Source of the DNA: an uncultured Oscillospiraceae bacterium
GTDB lineage: Bacteria > Bacillota > Clostridia > Oscillospirales > Ruminococcaceae
DNA: 64,000 bases
Direction: 5' to 3'
Assembly (NCBI GenBank): GCA_910589145.1
Contig: CAJUSD010000002.1
Span: forward strand, 1 to 64,000
Shown one piece after another: positions 43,954-53,089 of the stretch; within the stretch, counting starts at the first letter, position 1; each line of letters starts with the position of its first letter. A model generated the notes under the pieces. The model saw nothing but the letters and a program-made list of their open reading frames with translations. It did not search any database and had not been told where the DNA came from. The position numbers were made by a program, and so were the translations under genes.

Positions 43954-45932
43954 ATTTACAGCCCCTTTACGAACTCCGGGAACGCCTGGAATCCAGCATG
44001 ATTGCGGGGCTGTCCCTGATTGGGGAAGATTTCCGTCTTGCGCGGACAGTAGAGCAGATAGAATCCCTCGCCGATATTTCACCGGTGTTCCAGCGCATTT
44101 ATAATACCGCCAAAGCCGCCCTTGACTCGGACTGCTCTGACAGGTGCAGCGCAGTTCTGGATGCTTACTCTCTGGCGAATGCAGTCCTCTGCACACAGGG
44201 GGCTGTGGAAGTAAAAGGGGAAATAAAGGAAATTCCCGTTTTGGAAAGTAATACGTTCCACTCCAATGCACCTTACAGCGTACTTGCCCCTATGTTGAAA
44301 CTGTTGTCGTCTACTGGGAATGGCGATCGCTCCAAGGTAGTAGAAACGCGTCGGAACCGCCCCGAATTTTTCCGGGACTACCGTTTACAGGATGCCTTTA
44401 TCAAAGGCCTGGGGCTGGGCTACGGAATGGCAGACAGCATTGAAATTTGGCTCCGTGAGGAAGGGGACGATATTGTCCCCCTCCTGAAACGGGATTTAGA
44501 CCCCAAAGGGAAAAAGGATATGGCGAAACGGGTTCGCCTGATTGAATCCATCTGTGGAAAAAAAGAAAATGGCTACTATATTTCTCTGCTGGATACCGCT
44601 GAAAAGGAAGTCCGGGAAGCAGCAATCTATGCCCTTCGCCATAAGGAAGAAAACACCCCGCTCCTGCTGGATTTAACCAAGGCGGAAAAGGGCAGCTGCA
44701 AAAAGGCCGCCCAAGCCGCTTTGAGCTTTATGGAAAACCCGAAGTCCCTGGATTATTGGAAAACCACCATAAAGAAAAAGCCCAGCACAGCTGCACAGTT
44801 CCTTTCCTTCTCCAAATCCAGCAAAATATCCGACATACTCGCTGAAGCCCTGGAAACTATGACAGAGCGGATTCTGTCTGCATCCAAAGGGGAACGAGAA
44901 GTTTCCAAATCTGATATTGAAGCATTTGACGCGCTTCTGCAAATACTGAAAGGCAAATCCTCCCCTGCCCTCTGCCAATGGTACCGCAAAGCTGCCCAAA
45001 GGCCTGTTTCAAATTGCCTGGACGAACTTATCACCACAGAACATAAACCTGTCCGGTTCTTCTGCCCTTATGACACAAGGCTTTATCTGAGTCAGAGCAT
45101 ACGCAGGCAGGATGTACGCAAGGACTGGGGTATGGCATGGGGAATGACATTTTCCCGCTGCCTTGCGGAACAGTTGGCAAGTTCCATTTTCTTTTCCCCT
45201 GACGAACCCCTGTTGGAACTGGCGCAGGAGCTTTTAGATCATGTGGGGGCAGAATATTTTAAACCCGCGCTTGTTTCTGCCCTTCTCACACAGCCCGCCA
45301 AAGAGGTATATGACAAATTTTTTCCTTATGTCGCCGACCCTGAACGGGAAGACTGTGCATCCTGCCGGCTTGCACTTGTCCAGGTGCTTCAAGATATGCA
45401 CTTTAACGATGGAAGCAAAAATTATATTCTCAGCATCTATTTTCCAGACGACCTGCATAAAGAATCCCATAGCGTGAGCAGGGAATTAAAGGAGCCTTTG
45501 GATCGCAGGTGGTTTGAGCCGTTTGTTTCCGGGATACTGGGCAAGGAAACCGATTCTATCCTTAAATGCCTAGTCAATCCCAAAGACCCCTTTATATGTG
45601 ATGTTTTGGGAGGATATTTCTATCATCAGGCAATGAAATCCTCTGATGACGCCCAAAATTTGATGCCAACATTGAAACGGTGCGGCTGGGTTGGGGAGAA
45701 GTTCGGGAAATTCCTGGTTGACGCTGTTAAAAACAATCTTTTCGCCAACAAACTAAATGCCTTTTGGACGCTTTACTCTATGATATACAGCGCCCCTTTG
45801 ACCGATTCCCAGAAGGCCGATACTGTGGAAAAAATAATAGAGCTGGTACACAGCAGCCAGGCAAAAATCAATACCTGGCATGGCCTGAAAATGATTCACT
45901 GGTGCCAGGAACTGCGGGAAAAGGATACATGA
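43950..45932 (+). CDS. HEAT-like repeat protein, paralogue 3 of 3
   Basis: The 660-residue protein is the most divergent of the three paralogues. It keeps the MNLQPLYELRERLESSMIAG start, the HEAT-like middle (REAAIYALRHKEENTPLLLD, KGSCKKAAQAALSFMEN) and the RCGWVGEKFGKFL block near the end. An alternative start 17 codons upstream overlaps the previous gene and lacks a better ribosome site. Sixty-two bp separate it from the MoxR-type ATPase gene, the longest gap in the operon, and that gap holds a good AAGGAG for the next gene but no clear promoter. Confidence 0.8.
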   Translation: MNLQPLYELRERLESSMIAGLSLIGEDFRLARTVEQIESLADISPVFQRIYNTAKAALDSDCSDRCSAVLDAYSLANAVLCTQGAVEVKGEIKEIPVLESNTFHSNAPYSVLAPMLKLLSSTGNGDRSKVVETRRNRPEFFRDYRLQDAFIKGLGLGYGMADSIEIWLREEGDDIVPLLKRDLDPKGKKDMAKRVRLIESICGKKENGYYISLLDTAEKEVREAAIYALRHKEENTPLLLDLTKAEKGSCKKAAQAALSFMENPKSLDYWKTTIKKKPSTAAQFLSFSKSSKISDILAEALETMTERILSASKGEREVSKSDIEAFDALLQILKGKSSPALCQWYRKAAQRPVSNCLDELITTEHKPVRFFCPYDTRLYLSQSIRRQDVRKDWGMAWGMTFSRCLAEQLASSIFFSPDEPLLELAQELLDHVGAEYFKPALVSALLTQPAKEVYDKFFPYVADPEREDCASCRLALVQVLQDMHFNDGSKNYILSIYFPDDLHKESHSVSRELKEPLDRRWFEPFVSGILGKETDSILKCLVNPKDPFICDVLGGYFYHQAMKSSDDAQNLMPTLKRCGWVGEKFGKFLVDAVKNNLFANKLNAFWTLYSMIYSAPLTDSQKADTVEKIIELVHSSQAKINTWHGLKMIHWCQELREKDT

Positions 45933-45994
45933 TATTTTCTGTAAAAATGTATATCCATCTTTTCACAATACAAAATTAAGGAGACGATTCAGAA

Positions 45995-47092
45995 ATGGCA
46001 GCAAAAACAGAAACCAAAGTCCAACGGCTCCCGGCGGAGCAGCTTTTCCAGAAAGAAATTGACGCGCTCATTGCAGCGGAAAAAGACCCTATCCCAACAG
46101 GATGGAAAATGTCCCCCCGCTCAGTATTGACCTATATTACAGGGGGCAAGGCCGGCAGGACAGTTATTACCCCCAAGTATATTGGCCATAAGCGGCTGGT
46201 GGAAATCGCTATTTCCACCCTTGTAACTGACCGCGCCTTATTGCTGATCGGGGAGCCTGGTACTGCAAAATCCTGGCTGTCGGAACATCTGACAGCGGCC
46301 ATTAACGGGGATTCCACCAAAGTAATACAGGGAACTGCCGGAACGACCGAGGAACAAATCCGGTATTCCTGGAACTACGCTATGCTGATTTCCAAAGGCC
46401 CTTCCCTGGACGCCATGCTGAAAAGCCCCATCTATCGGGCCATGGAAACCGGAAGCATTGCCCGTATGGAAGAAATTTCCCGGTGTGCATCCGAAGTACA
46501 GGACGCATTAATTTCCATCCTGTCTGAAAAACGGATTTCTGTCCCGGAATTGGGGATCGAGGTTCCAGCACAGAAAGGGTTTTCTGTTATTGCAACCGCC
46601 AATACCAGGGATAAAGGCGTAAATGAAATGTCTGCCGCGTTAAAGCGCCGCTTTAATATTGTAGTGCTTCCCGCTCCAGCAGATTTGGATTCAGAGATGG
46701 AAATTGTCCAAACCCGCGTCGCCCAGCTTTCGGAGAGCCTGGATTTAAATGCGCAGCTCCCGCCACAGGAAGTTGTGGAAAAGGTCTGCACTATTTTCCG
46801 GGAACTGCGTTCTGGCGTAACCCTGGACGGCAAACAAAAACTGAAGCCAACCAGCGGCGTTCTCTCTACCGCCGAGGCGATTTCCCTGCTTGCTAATTCC
46901 ATGGCTCTGGCTGGGAGCTTTGGGGATGGGACCATTACCGATTATGATTTAGCTGCCGGGTTACAGGGCGCTGTTGTCAAGGATGAAGATAAGGATAATG
47001 TAGCCTGGAAAGAATATCTGGAAAACATCATGAAAAAACGCGGTTCCCGCTGGCTGGGACTGTATCAGGAGTGTAAGGAGCTGAACCATTGA
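45995..47092 (+). CDS. MoxR-type AAA+ ATPase
   Basis: The 365-residue AAA+ ATPase has Walker A GEPGTAKS (86-93), a Walker B-like RMEEISRCASEVQDALISIL, sensor 1 VIATANTRDKGVNEMS and the arginine region ALKRRFN. This is the MoxR/RavA style, where the ATPase works with a VWA protein as a remodelling chaperone. The VWA partner is encoded two genes downstream in the same operon. The ATG lies behind AAGGAG. Its TGA overlaps the next start by 1 bp (TGATG), so the two are translationally coupled. Confidence 0.92.
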   Translation: MAAKTETKVQRLPAEQLFQKEIDALIAAEKDPIPTGWKMSPRSVLTYITGGKAGRTVITPKYIGHKRLVEIAISTLVTDRALLLIGEPGTAKSWLSEHLTAAINGDSTKVIQGTAGTTEEQIRYSWNYAMLISKGPSLDAMLKSPIYRAMETGSIARMEEISRCASEVQDALISILSEKRISVPELGIEVPAQKGFSVIATANTRDKGVNEMSAALKRRFNIVVLPAPADLDSEMEIVQTRVAQLSESLDLNAQLPPQEVVEKVCTIFRELRSGVTLDGKQKLKPTSGVLSTAEAISLLANSMALAGSFGDGTITDYDLAAGLQGAVVKDEDKDNVAWKEYLENIMKKRGSRWLGLYQECKELNH

Positions 47093-49368
47093 TGAACAGC
47101 ATCGTCAGCCAAAGCGTTCCGACGGTGTTTGGGATACGTCATCTTTCCCCGGCGGGGGCATGGAACCTTGTAAACCTGCTGGATGAAAAAAAGCCCCGTC
47201 TGGTGCTGGTGGAAGGCCCCAGCGACCTGACAGATCAGATGTCACATATTGTCCGGCGGGAAACAAAACCTCCTATTGCCATTATGGCCTATACCCAAAA
47301 GCTGCCGATACGCACAATTTTATATCCCATGGCGGAATATTCCCCGGAATACCAGGCTATCCGATGGGCCTTTGAGCATAAAAAAGAATGCCGGTTTATT
47401 GACCTTCCCTCCGGGGTATTCCTGGCGATTGCCGAGTCCCGGCAGCAGATCGACCAGGAAGGGGAAGAAAATTCCATTAATGTTTACCAGCGCTTAGACG
47501 AACTGTCCGGCGAAGATGGACACGAAACCTTTTGGGAGCGCACCATTGAGCATACCTGCATCCCGGAAGCTTATTTGCAGGGTGCGCGGGAATTTGGGAA
47601 GCAGCTCCGGGAGCTGACCCAGGGACGCGAAAGCGACTGGGCGGAAAACCTGGTCCGGGAAGCCTATATGAAACGCCAAATTGCCGACGCGATTGAGGAA
47701 GGGTATGCACCAGGGGAAATCTTTGTGATTACCGGCTCTTACCATGTACAGGGGCTTTTGGACGGCTCCCCAGCCATGACTGACGAGGAAATAAAATCCC
47801 TGCCCTGTCTGGAAGCAGAAAAAACTCTGATGCCTTATTCCTATTACCGGCTTTCCTCCCGTTCCGGCTATGGGGCGGGAAACCGTGCCCCGGCTTATTA
47901 TGAACTATTGTGGCAGGGGTTAAGCCGAAAAAAGCCCTCCCATACAACATATAGTTACCTGTCCCGAATTGCCGCCTACCAGCGCGCTAATGGAAATATG
48001 GTTTCCTCGGCGGAAGTCATAGAGGCTGTCCGTCTGGCAGGGGCGCTGGCAGAGCTGCACGGTTATCCAACCCCTTCCCTGCGGGATTTGCGGGATGCGG
48101 CAACTACCTGTATGGGGCATGGAAATTTTGGGGAAATCTCTCAGGCTGTGGCAGATACTGAAATTGGAACCCGTATTGGGGCCCTGCCTGACGGGGTAAG
48201 CCGGACTTCTATCCAGTCAGATTTTTACCGTCTTCTTACGGATTTAAAGCTGGATCGTTTCCGTTCTGTCACTGCCCAGGATTTGCAGCTTGACCTGCGG
48301 GAAAAATTGACAGTAAAATCCGAAAAGTCAGCGTTTTTAGACCTGCAAAGGTCCTTTTTCCTCCATCGCCTGCGGGTTTTGGGGATCTCCTTTGTCCATA
48401 AGCAGCAGACCAGCCAGGACCGGGCAACTTGGGCGGAAAGCTGGGTGCTGCGCTGGAGCCCGGAAGCAGAAATTGAAATTGTAGAAGCTGCTTTAAAGGG
48501 GGATACTGTCGCCTCTGCCGCCTCCTTCCAGATGAAAGAGGATGTTGAAACAGGGGGTAACATTGCTGCAATTGCCGCTGTTATAGAGGATGCGTTCTGC
48601 TGCGGCATGCCGGAATCGGTTGCTTATGCTACTTCGGCCCTGCAAAAAATGGCGGCTGATGCAGCCAACATCAACGAAATTGCAGAAACGGCTTTCCGGC
48701 TGTCTACGGTTCTGCGGTATGGGAACATCCGCAAACTGGACAGCACGCCTTTGCTGCCAATTTTAGACCAGCTCTTTCTCCGGGCGTGTCTGCTGCTGCC
48801 GTCAAGCTGCCTGTGCGACGATGCAGCAGCTGCAATCATTGTAAAAGGGATTGACAGTCTTAACCAAGTTTCCATTGACCAGGAGCAGCTCGACCAGGAA
48901 AGATGGCTTTCTACTTTGAACCAGATTGCAGGGCGGGATGACCTCAATACCAAACTGTCGGGCTTTGCCGCTGCAATCCTGCTGGAGCGCGGCTGTATTT
49001 CCAATGAACAGCTTTCTACAGAAGTGGAGCGCAGGCTTTCCAAAGGAGTTCCTGCCGAATTGGGGGCTAACTGGTTCTCTGGGCTGTCTATGAAGAACCG
49101 TTATGCCCTGATTGCCCGTATGAGCCTGTGGGAGAGCCTGGACAAGTATCTGGAAACTTTGGACGACGAGGAATTCAAGCGGGCTCTGGTATTTTTGCGC
49201 AGGGCTTTTGCAGACTTCTCGCCCAAGGAGAAAAGCGACATTGCGGAAAACCTTGGGGAATTGTGGCAGGTAAATGTACAGCAGGCAAGCGAAATGCTGT
49301 ACGCCCCGCTAAACAAGGATGAGAAAAAGCTGCTGGAAGAACTGGATGACTTCGACTTTGGTTCTTGA
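47092..49368 (+). CDS. DUF5682-like protein with TraB/TIKI-style GxxH motifs
   Basis: The 758-residue protein opens with TVFGIRHLSPAGAWNL, then LVLVEGPSDL and CRFIDLPSGVFLA, the hallmark start of DUF5682 proteins found beside MoxR-VWA pairs. Two GxxH motifs (G14-H17 and G215-H218 in VITGSYHVQGL) and a Glu (E41) between them match the pattern of the TraB/TIKI/ChaN/EreA hydrolase superfamily, so this may be the operon's catalytic effector; that link is my inference. The long C-terminal part is helical with no known motif. ATG 47092 overlaps the ATPase stop codon. The VWA gene follows after 18 bp. Confidence 0.8.
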   Translation: MNSIVSQSVPTVFGIRHLSPAGAWNLVNLLDEKKPRLVLVEGPSDLTDQMSHIVRRETKPPIAIMAYTQKLPIRTILYPMAEYSPEYQAIRWAFEHKKECRFIDLPSGVFLAIAESRQQIDQEGEENSINVYQRLDELSGEDGHETFWERTIEHTCIPEAYLQGAREFGKQLRELTQGRESDWAENLVREAYMKRQIADAIEEGYAPGEIFVITGSYHVQGLLDGSPAMTDEEIKSLPCLEAEKTLMPYSYYRLSSRSGYGAGNRAPAYYELLWQGLSRKKPSHTTYSYLSRIAAYQRANGNMVSSAEVIEAVRLAGALAELHGYPTPSLRDLRDAATTCMGHGNFGEISQAVADTEIGTRIGALPDGVSRTSIQSDFYRLLTDLKLDRFRSVTAQDLQLDLREKLTVKSEKSAFLDLQRSFFLHRLRVLGISFVHKQQTSQDRATWAESWVLRWSPEAEIEIVEAALKGDTVASAASFQMKEDVETGGNIAAIAAVIEDAFCCGMPESVAYATSALQKMAADAANINEIAETAFRLSTVLRYGNIRKLDSTPLLPILDQLFLRACLLLPSSCLCDDAAAAIIVKGIDSLNQVSIDQEQLDQERWLSTLNQIAGRDDLNTKLSGFAAAILLERGCISNEQLSTEVERRLSKGVPAELGANWFSGLSMKNRYALIARMSLWESLDKYLETLDDEEFKRALVFLRRAFADFSPKEKSDIAENLGELWQVNVQQASEMLYAPLNKDEKKLLEELDDFDFGS

Positions 49369-49386
49369 GAAAGGAGGACTGCCGAT

Positions 49387-50589
49387 ATGGAACATGAAGA
49401 ACAAATGAAGCGCTGGCGGCTGATTCTGGGCGAGGACAGCGAAAAGCGTTTTTCCGACATGAACGGGGGCAATCCTCTTTCGCTTACTGAGGAACAGGCG
49501 TTGATGGACAACGCTCTTGCGGCAATTTATAATCGTGCCGATCAGGGAGGATTTGGAGACGGGGGCAGCCGGGGAGCTGGCCGCGGCCCCTCCAACCCCC
49601 AAATTACCCGCTGGCTGGGGGATGTCCGAACCCTCTTTGACAAAGACCTTGTAACGATTGTCCAGGGGGATGCTATGGAGCGGTGCGGTTTAAAGCAGCT
49701 TCTCTTTGAGCCGGAGCTGTTGGAAAACCTGGAGCCTGATGTTAGTCTGGCTTCCACAATTTTAATGCTGAAAGATCAGATTCCCAAACGTTCCAAGGAA
49801 AGCGTTCGGACATTTATCCAGAAAATTGTTGAACAGATTAACAAATTGCTGGAAAACGATATCCGCCGGGCTGTGACTGCAGCTATCAACCGGCGGCAGC
49901 ATTCCCCAATCCCCTCTGCTGCCGCTCTGGATTTTAAGTATACCATTCGCCGGAACCTTAAAAACTTTAACCCCGATTTAGGGACAATTGTCCCGGAACA
50001 TTTCTATTTCTTTGACCGGACCACTACTACAGCCGCCAACAAATGGACTGTTATTCTGGATGTTGACCAAAGCGGCTCTATGGGGGAATCTGTTATTTAT
50101 TCATCCATTATGAGCTGTATCCTTGCAAGTATGGCATCCCTGAAGACCCGGATTGTTGCCTTTGACACCAATATTGTTGATTTGACAGAAAAAAGTGATG
50201 ATCCTGTTGATTTGCTGTTTGGGTTTCAGCTTGGAGGCGGCACTGACATTGACAAATCTGTTGCATATTGTCAGCAGTTTGTAGAGAATCCCTCTAAAAC
50301 GCTGTTTTTCCTGATTACCGATTTAGATGAAGGCGGAAACAGAGCCGCACTTTTGAGAAGGCTGGGAGAATTAAAAGATTCTGGGGTAACTGTTGTCTGC
50401 CTGCTGGCAATTGCTGACGGAGGAAGGCCCTACTATAACACACAGATGGCGGAGAGGGTAGCGGCAATGGGGATTCCCTGTTTTGCCTGCAACCCGGAAA
50501 TGCTGCCGCAGCTTTTGGAACGGGCTTTCCGAGGACAAGACCTCGCCGCATTCCGTAAAGAGTTTGAAAAACGAAAAGAAAGCAAGTGA
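49387..50589 (+). CDS. VWA domain protein, partner of the MoxR ATPase
   Basis: The 400-residue protein has a C-terminal von Willebrand A domain with a full metal-ion site: DxSxS as DVDQSGSMG (near residue 225), Thr in GGGTDIDKSVAYC and Asp in LITDLDEGGN. The N-terminal half is helical (ALMDNALAAIYNR, Gly-rich linker, KDQIPKRSKESVRTFIQKIV) and may contact the ATPase. It is the last gene of the operon, starts behind AAAGGAGG, and is followed by a separate promoter for a lipoprotein gene. MoxR-VWA pairs generally remodel or load metals into client proteins; the client here is unknown. Confidence 0.9.
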   Translation: MEHEEQMKRWRLILGEDSEKRFSDMNGGNPLSLTEEQALMDNALAAIYNRADQGGFGDGGSRGAGRGPSNPQITRWLGDVRTLFDKDLVTIVQGDAMERCGLKQLLFEPELLENLEPDVSLASTILMLKDQIPKRSKESVRTFIQKIVEQINKLLENDIRRAVTAAINRRQHSPIPSAAALDFKYTIRRNLKNFNPDLGTIVPEHFYFFDRTTTTAANKWTVILDVDQSGSMGESVIYSSIMSCILASMASLKTRIVAFDTNIVDLTEKSDDPVDLLFGFQLGGGTDIDKSVAYCQQFVENPSKTLFFLITDLDEGGNRAALLRRLGELKDSGVTVVCLLAIADGGRPYYNTQMAERVAAMGIPCFACNPEMLPQLLERAFRGQDLAAFRKEFEKRKESK

Positions 50590-50662
50590 GTTTGCTATGG
50601 GAAAAGGTTCAATGCCGCAAAATGTGAATTGTGAATTTTCTTATGAAATTAGAGAATTTAAG

Positions 50663-50690
50663 TTGACAAGTACATATTTTCTAGTATAAT
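50663..50690 (+). promoter_or_regulatory. Sigma-A promoter of a lipoprotein gene
   Basis: TTGACA (50663-50668) and TATAAT (50685-50690) are 16 bp apart, giving a leader of about 105 nt. Confidence 0.8.
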
Positions 50691-50801
50691 GGCTAGTTGT
50701 GGGTTGTTGGCATAATGCACATATAAATGGGATTATTTTTGTCGAGTAAAGCGTCAACTGCCCGCTTAAAAATTTATATACAAGGAAGTATCAACGAAAA
50801 C

Positions 50802-51578
50802 ATGAAAAAAACAGCAATTTTATTAGCAGCGGTTTTGACCTTTTCCCTGGCGGCATGTTCCAAAACAACTACTAGTTCCAGCGGGGCAGGCTCCAGCAGT
50901 GAAACAAGTTCTTCCAGCGTCAGCACATCTTCCAGTTCCTCCGAAGTTTCCAGCAGCGAGCCTACCAAGGAAGCTACAATAGCAGAAATGGTAGCGGCTG
51001 GTTCCGTAGACGGGCAGACTTATACCAACAGTATTTTAGGGATTACCTACACTATGCCTGAAGGATGGGTAGTGGACAATCCGGAAGATACCCTCAGCGG
51101 GCAGCTTGAACGCCTTGCCCAGACCCAGGGGCAGGAAGTTGCTGACAGCAACAAGAAAAACATAGACGCCGGTTACATGGGGTATCTATTCTACACCAGC
51201 ACAACAGATGAAACAGAAACTTCCAACATCCTTTTACAAATTGCCTCCGAGGAAATGATTGGCGATGCCTCCCCTGTGGATTATGCCAATACTTTGGCAG
51301 ATGCCTTTGAAGAAGGCTACAAACAATTTGGAATTGAAGCCAAAGTGGATGAGGCTGAGAAAATCAATGTAAATGGCCATGAAATTGCAGTAGCAAGCGT
51401 ACAGGTAGTTATGGATGGGCTTATTAATGGAATTGAATTCGACAACTACCATGTTTCCCAGGCATACAGCATTTATACCACAAACGGCGCAGTGGTTGTG
51501 GCAATGCTTTCCGCCTTTAGTGATGAGGACTTGGAAGCAGGATTGAATACCTTGAAAAATGTGAGCTTTGCTTCTTAA
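50802..51578 (+). CDS. Serine-rich lipoprotein of unknown function
   Basis: The 258-residue protein has a signal peptide MKKTAILLAAVLTFSLAAC with lipobox LAAC, then a Ser/Thr-rich linker (about 20-55) that spans the wall. The globular domain (ILGITYTMPEGWVVD, GYMGYLFYTS, SVQVVMDGLINGI) resembles the fold of PsbP/LpqN-like secreted domains, but I cannot name a family. ATG 50802 follows AAGGAAG at a rather long distance. It has its own promoter and terminator. Confidence 0.75.
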   Translation: MKKTAILLAAVLTFSLAACSKTTTSSSGAGSSSETSSSSVSTSSSSSEVSSSEPTKEATIAEMVAAGSVDGQTYTNSILGITYTMPEGWVVDNPEDTLSGQLERLAQTQGQEVADSNKKNIDAGYMGYLFYTSTTDETETSNILLQIASEEMIGDASPVDYANTLADAFEEGYKQFGIEAKVDEAEKINVNGHEIAVASVQVVMDGLINGIEFDNYHVSQAYSIYTTNGAVVVAMLSAFSDEDLEAGLNTLKNVSFAS

Positions 51579-51581
51579 ACC

Positions 51582-51708
51582 AGTACTCCATCTGGTTAGG
51601 AATCAGAGTATGGATTTGGAGCTGGATTTTTGCAGGGCAAGGCAGAGGACGCAGCCCTGCGGAAATACGGCCCAAAGCCGACTTCGATTTCTGGCCGGAT
51701 GGAGTACT
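51582..51708. repeat. Small palindromic element after the lipoprotein gene
   Basis: The 127-bp unit is bounded by AGTACTCCATCTGG and its complement with one mismatch. Inside is a second palindrome, GCAGGGC...GCCCTGC. It could be a MITE-like insertion or a structured 3' end; a normal terminator follows it at 51734. Confidence 0.6.
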
Positions 51709-51733
51709 AGGGTATTAAAAAAGCATAATGAAG

Positions 51734-51766
51734 GCGGGGACTGTCTGAGATAGTCCCCGCTTTTTT
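51734..51766 (+). terminator. Intrinsic terminator
   Basis: GCGGGGACT and AGTCCCCGC stem followed by TTTTTT, ending the lipoprotein transcript. Confidence 0.92.
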
Positions 51767-51795
51767 GGTGGAAACAAATGCACAGCATAAGGCGA

Positions 51796-51815
51796 GTGCA
51801 GCCTAAAGCGGATTA
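51796..51815 (-). repeat. Partial family 2 repeat end
   Basis: GTGCAGCCTAAAGCGGATTA corresponds, on minus, to the TAATCCGCTTTAGG end block of the repeat copies at 24355 and 58877; the other end is missing. Confidence 0.5.
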
Positions 51816-51837
51816 ACTTTTACTGAGGTGAAAGGCA

Positions 51838-53052
51838 ATGTTGGAACCAACTTATTTCCCCAAAACTGCGGCAGTCATAGCTGAATTCAACCCTGTTCAT
51901 GCAGGACACGCCCTATTGCTCCAAAAGTGCCGTGAAACAGGGGCGGACTGTATCCTGATTGCCCTAAGCGGCAATTATGTCCAGCGTGGGGAACCAGCTA
52001 TCTTTGACCGATATCTCCGCACAAAAGCGGCTTTGCAATGCGGAGCAGATGTTGTAATTGAACTTCCCCTTCCCTATGCCCTTTCCACTGCAGAAAGATT
52101 TGCCTATGGAGCAATATCCCTTTTCCAACAATTAGGATTAGGTTCAGGGGATTTTCTTGTATTTGGCAGTGAATCAGGAAACCTTAAATCTCTTCAAAAT
52201 GCCGCCTTTGCCAGTGAACAGGCAGAGCAGTCTGTATTATTTAGGAATCTTTTGGAAAAGGGAATGTCCTTTGTATCCGCAAGACAGAAGGCAGTTGAAA
52301 CCCTGTTCCCGGAATTTGGGGAAATGCTTCATACTCCCAATAATGCTTTAGGTGTAGAATATCTAAGGCAGTTGTCCAGGCTGCAATGTCCAATAAAAGC
52401 AGTTTCCATCCAGCGGCAGGGGGCAGAGCATCACAGCAAAAGGCCAAAGGATGGATTTGCCAGCGGGTCAATGCTCCGTCAAATGCTTTGGGAGGGCCGC
52501 TGGAGCGAGGCAAGCAAATTTTTCCCAGGGGAAACTGCTGGGATATTTCAAAAGGGCATTTCTCAAATAGCCCTGCCTGAACGCGGGGAACGGGCGGTAT
52601 TATGCCGTCTGCGCTGTCTGGAACAGGACGTTCTTTCCCAGCTCCCCGATTGTTCTGAAGGAATTGAAAATCGTCTTTGGAAAGCGTCCCGTCAGGCGTG
52701 TACTTTTCAGGAACTTTGTGATATGATAAAGTCAAAGCGTTACTCTATGGCACGGGTACGGAGACTGATATACTCTGCCTTTTTGCAGGTGGACGGAGAA
52801 CTGTGCCGGGAACCTGTCCCCTACTGTCATCTGCTGGGATTTACCAAAAAGGGGAAAAATCTTTTGTCCCGCTGGAAATGCCAGGCAAAAATTCCTGTTT
52901 CCCCTTCTTTGAAAAAACTTCAGGAACTGGGGGGAAACTGTGAAAAATTTGCCTGGACAGAAGCCAGAGCCGATGACCTGTATTCCCTTTTCCAGCCAGT
53001 TCCCCGTCCCTGCGGTGCAGCATATACCGCCCCAGTCATCCGAGCGCCATAA
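51838..53052 (+). CDS. tmcAL: tRNA(Met) cytidine acetate ligase (TmcAL / YlbM)
   Basis: TmcAL makes N4-acetylcytidine at the wobble base of elongator tRNA-Met from acetate and ATP. The 404-residue protein opens with AVIAEFNPVHAGHALLLQKC, whose HxGH is the nucleotidyltransferase motif, followed by the family blocks ALSGNYVQRGEPAIFDR and TKAALQCGADVVIELPLPYA. The FASGSMLRQML and YSMARVRRLIY blocks complete the match. ATG behind AGGTG. The next gene, on the same strand, starts 37 bp later with its own ribosome site. Confidence 0.93.
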   Translation: MLEPTYFPKTAAVIAEFNPVHAGHALLLQKCRETGADCILIALSGNYVQRGEPAIFDRYLRTKAALQCGADVVIELPLPYALSTAERFAYGAISLFQQLGLGSGDFLVFGSESGNLKSLQNAAFASEQAEQSVLFRNLLEKGMSFVSARQKAVETLFPEFGEMLHTPNNALGVEYLRQLSRLQCPIKAVSIQRQGAEHHSKRPKDGFASGSMLRQMLWEGRWSEASKFFPGETAGIFQKGISQIALPERGERAVLCRLRCLEQDVLSQLPDCSEGIENRLWKASRQACTFQELCDMIKSKRYSMARVRRLIYSAFLQVDGELCREPVPYCHLLGFTKKGKNLLSRWKCQAKIPVSPSLKKLQELGGNCEKFAWTEARADDLYSLFQPVPRPCGAAYTAPVIRAP

Positions 53053-53089
53053 AATATAAAAATATTTTTCATCTTGGAGGAATGACAAA

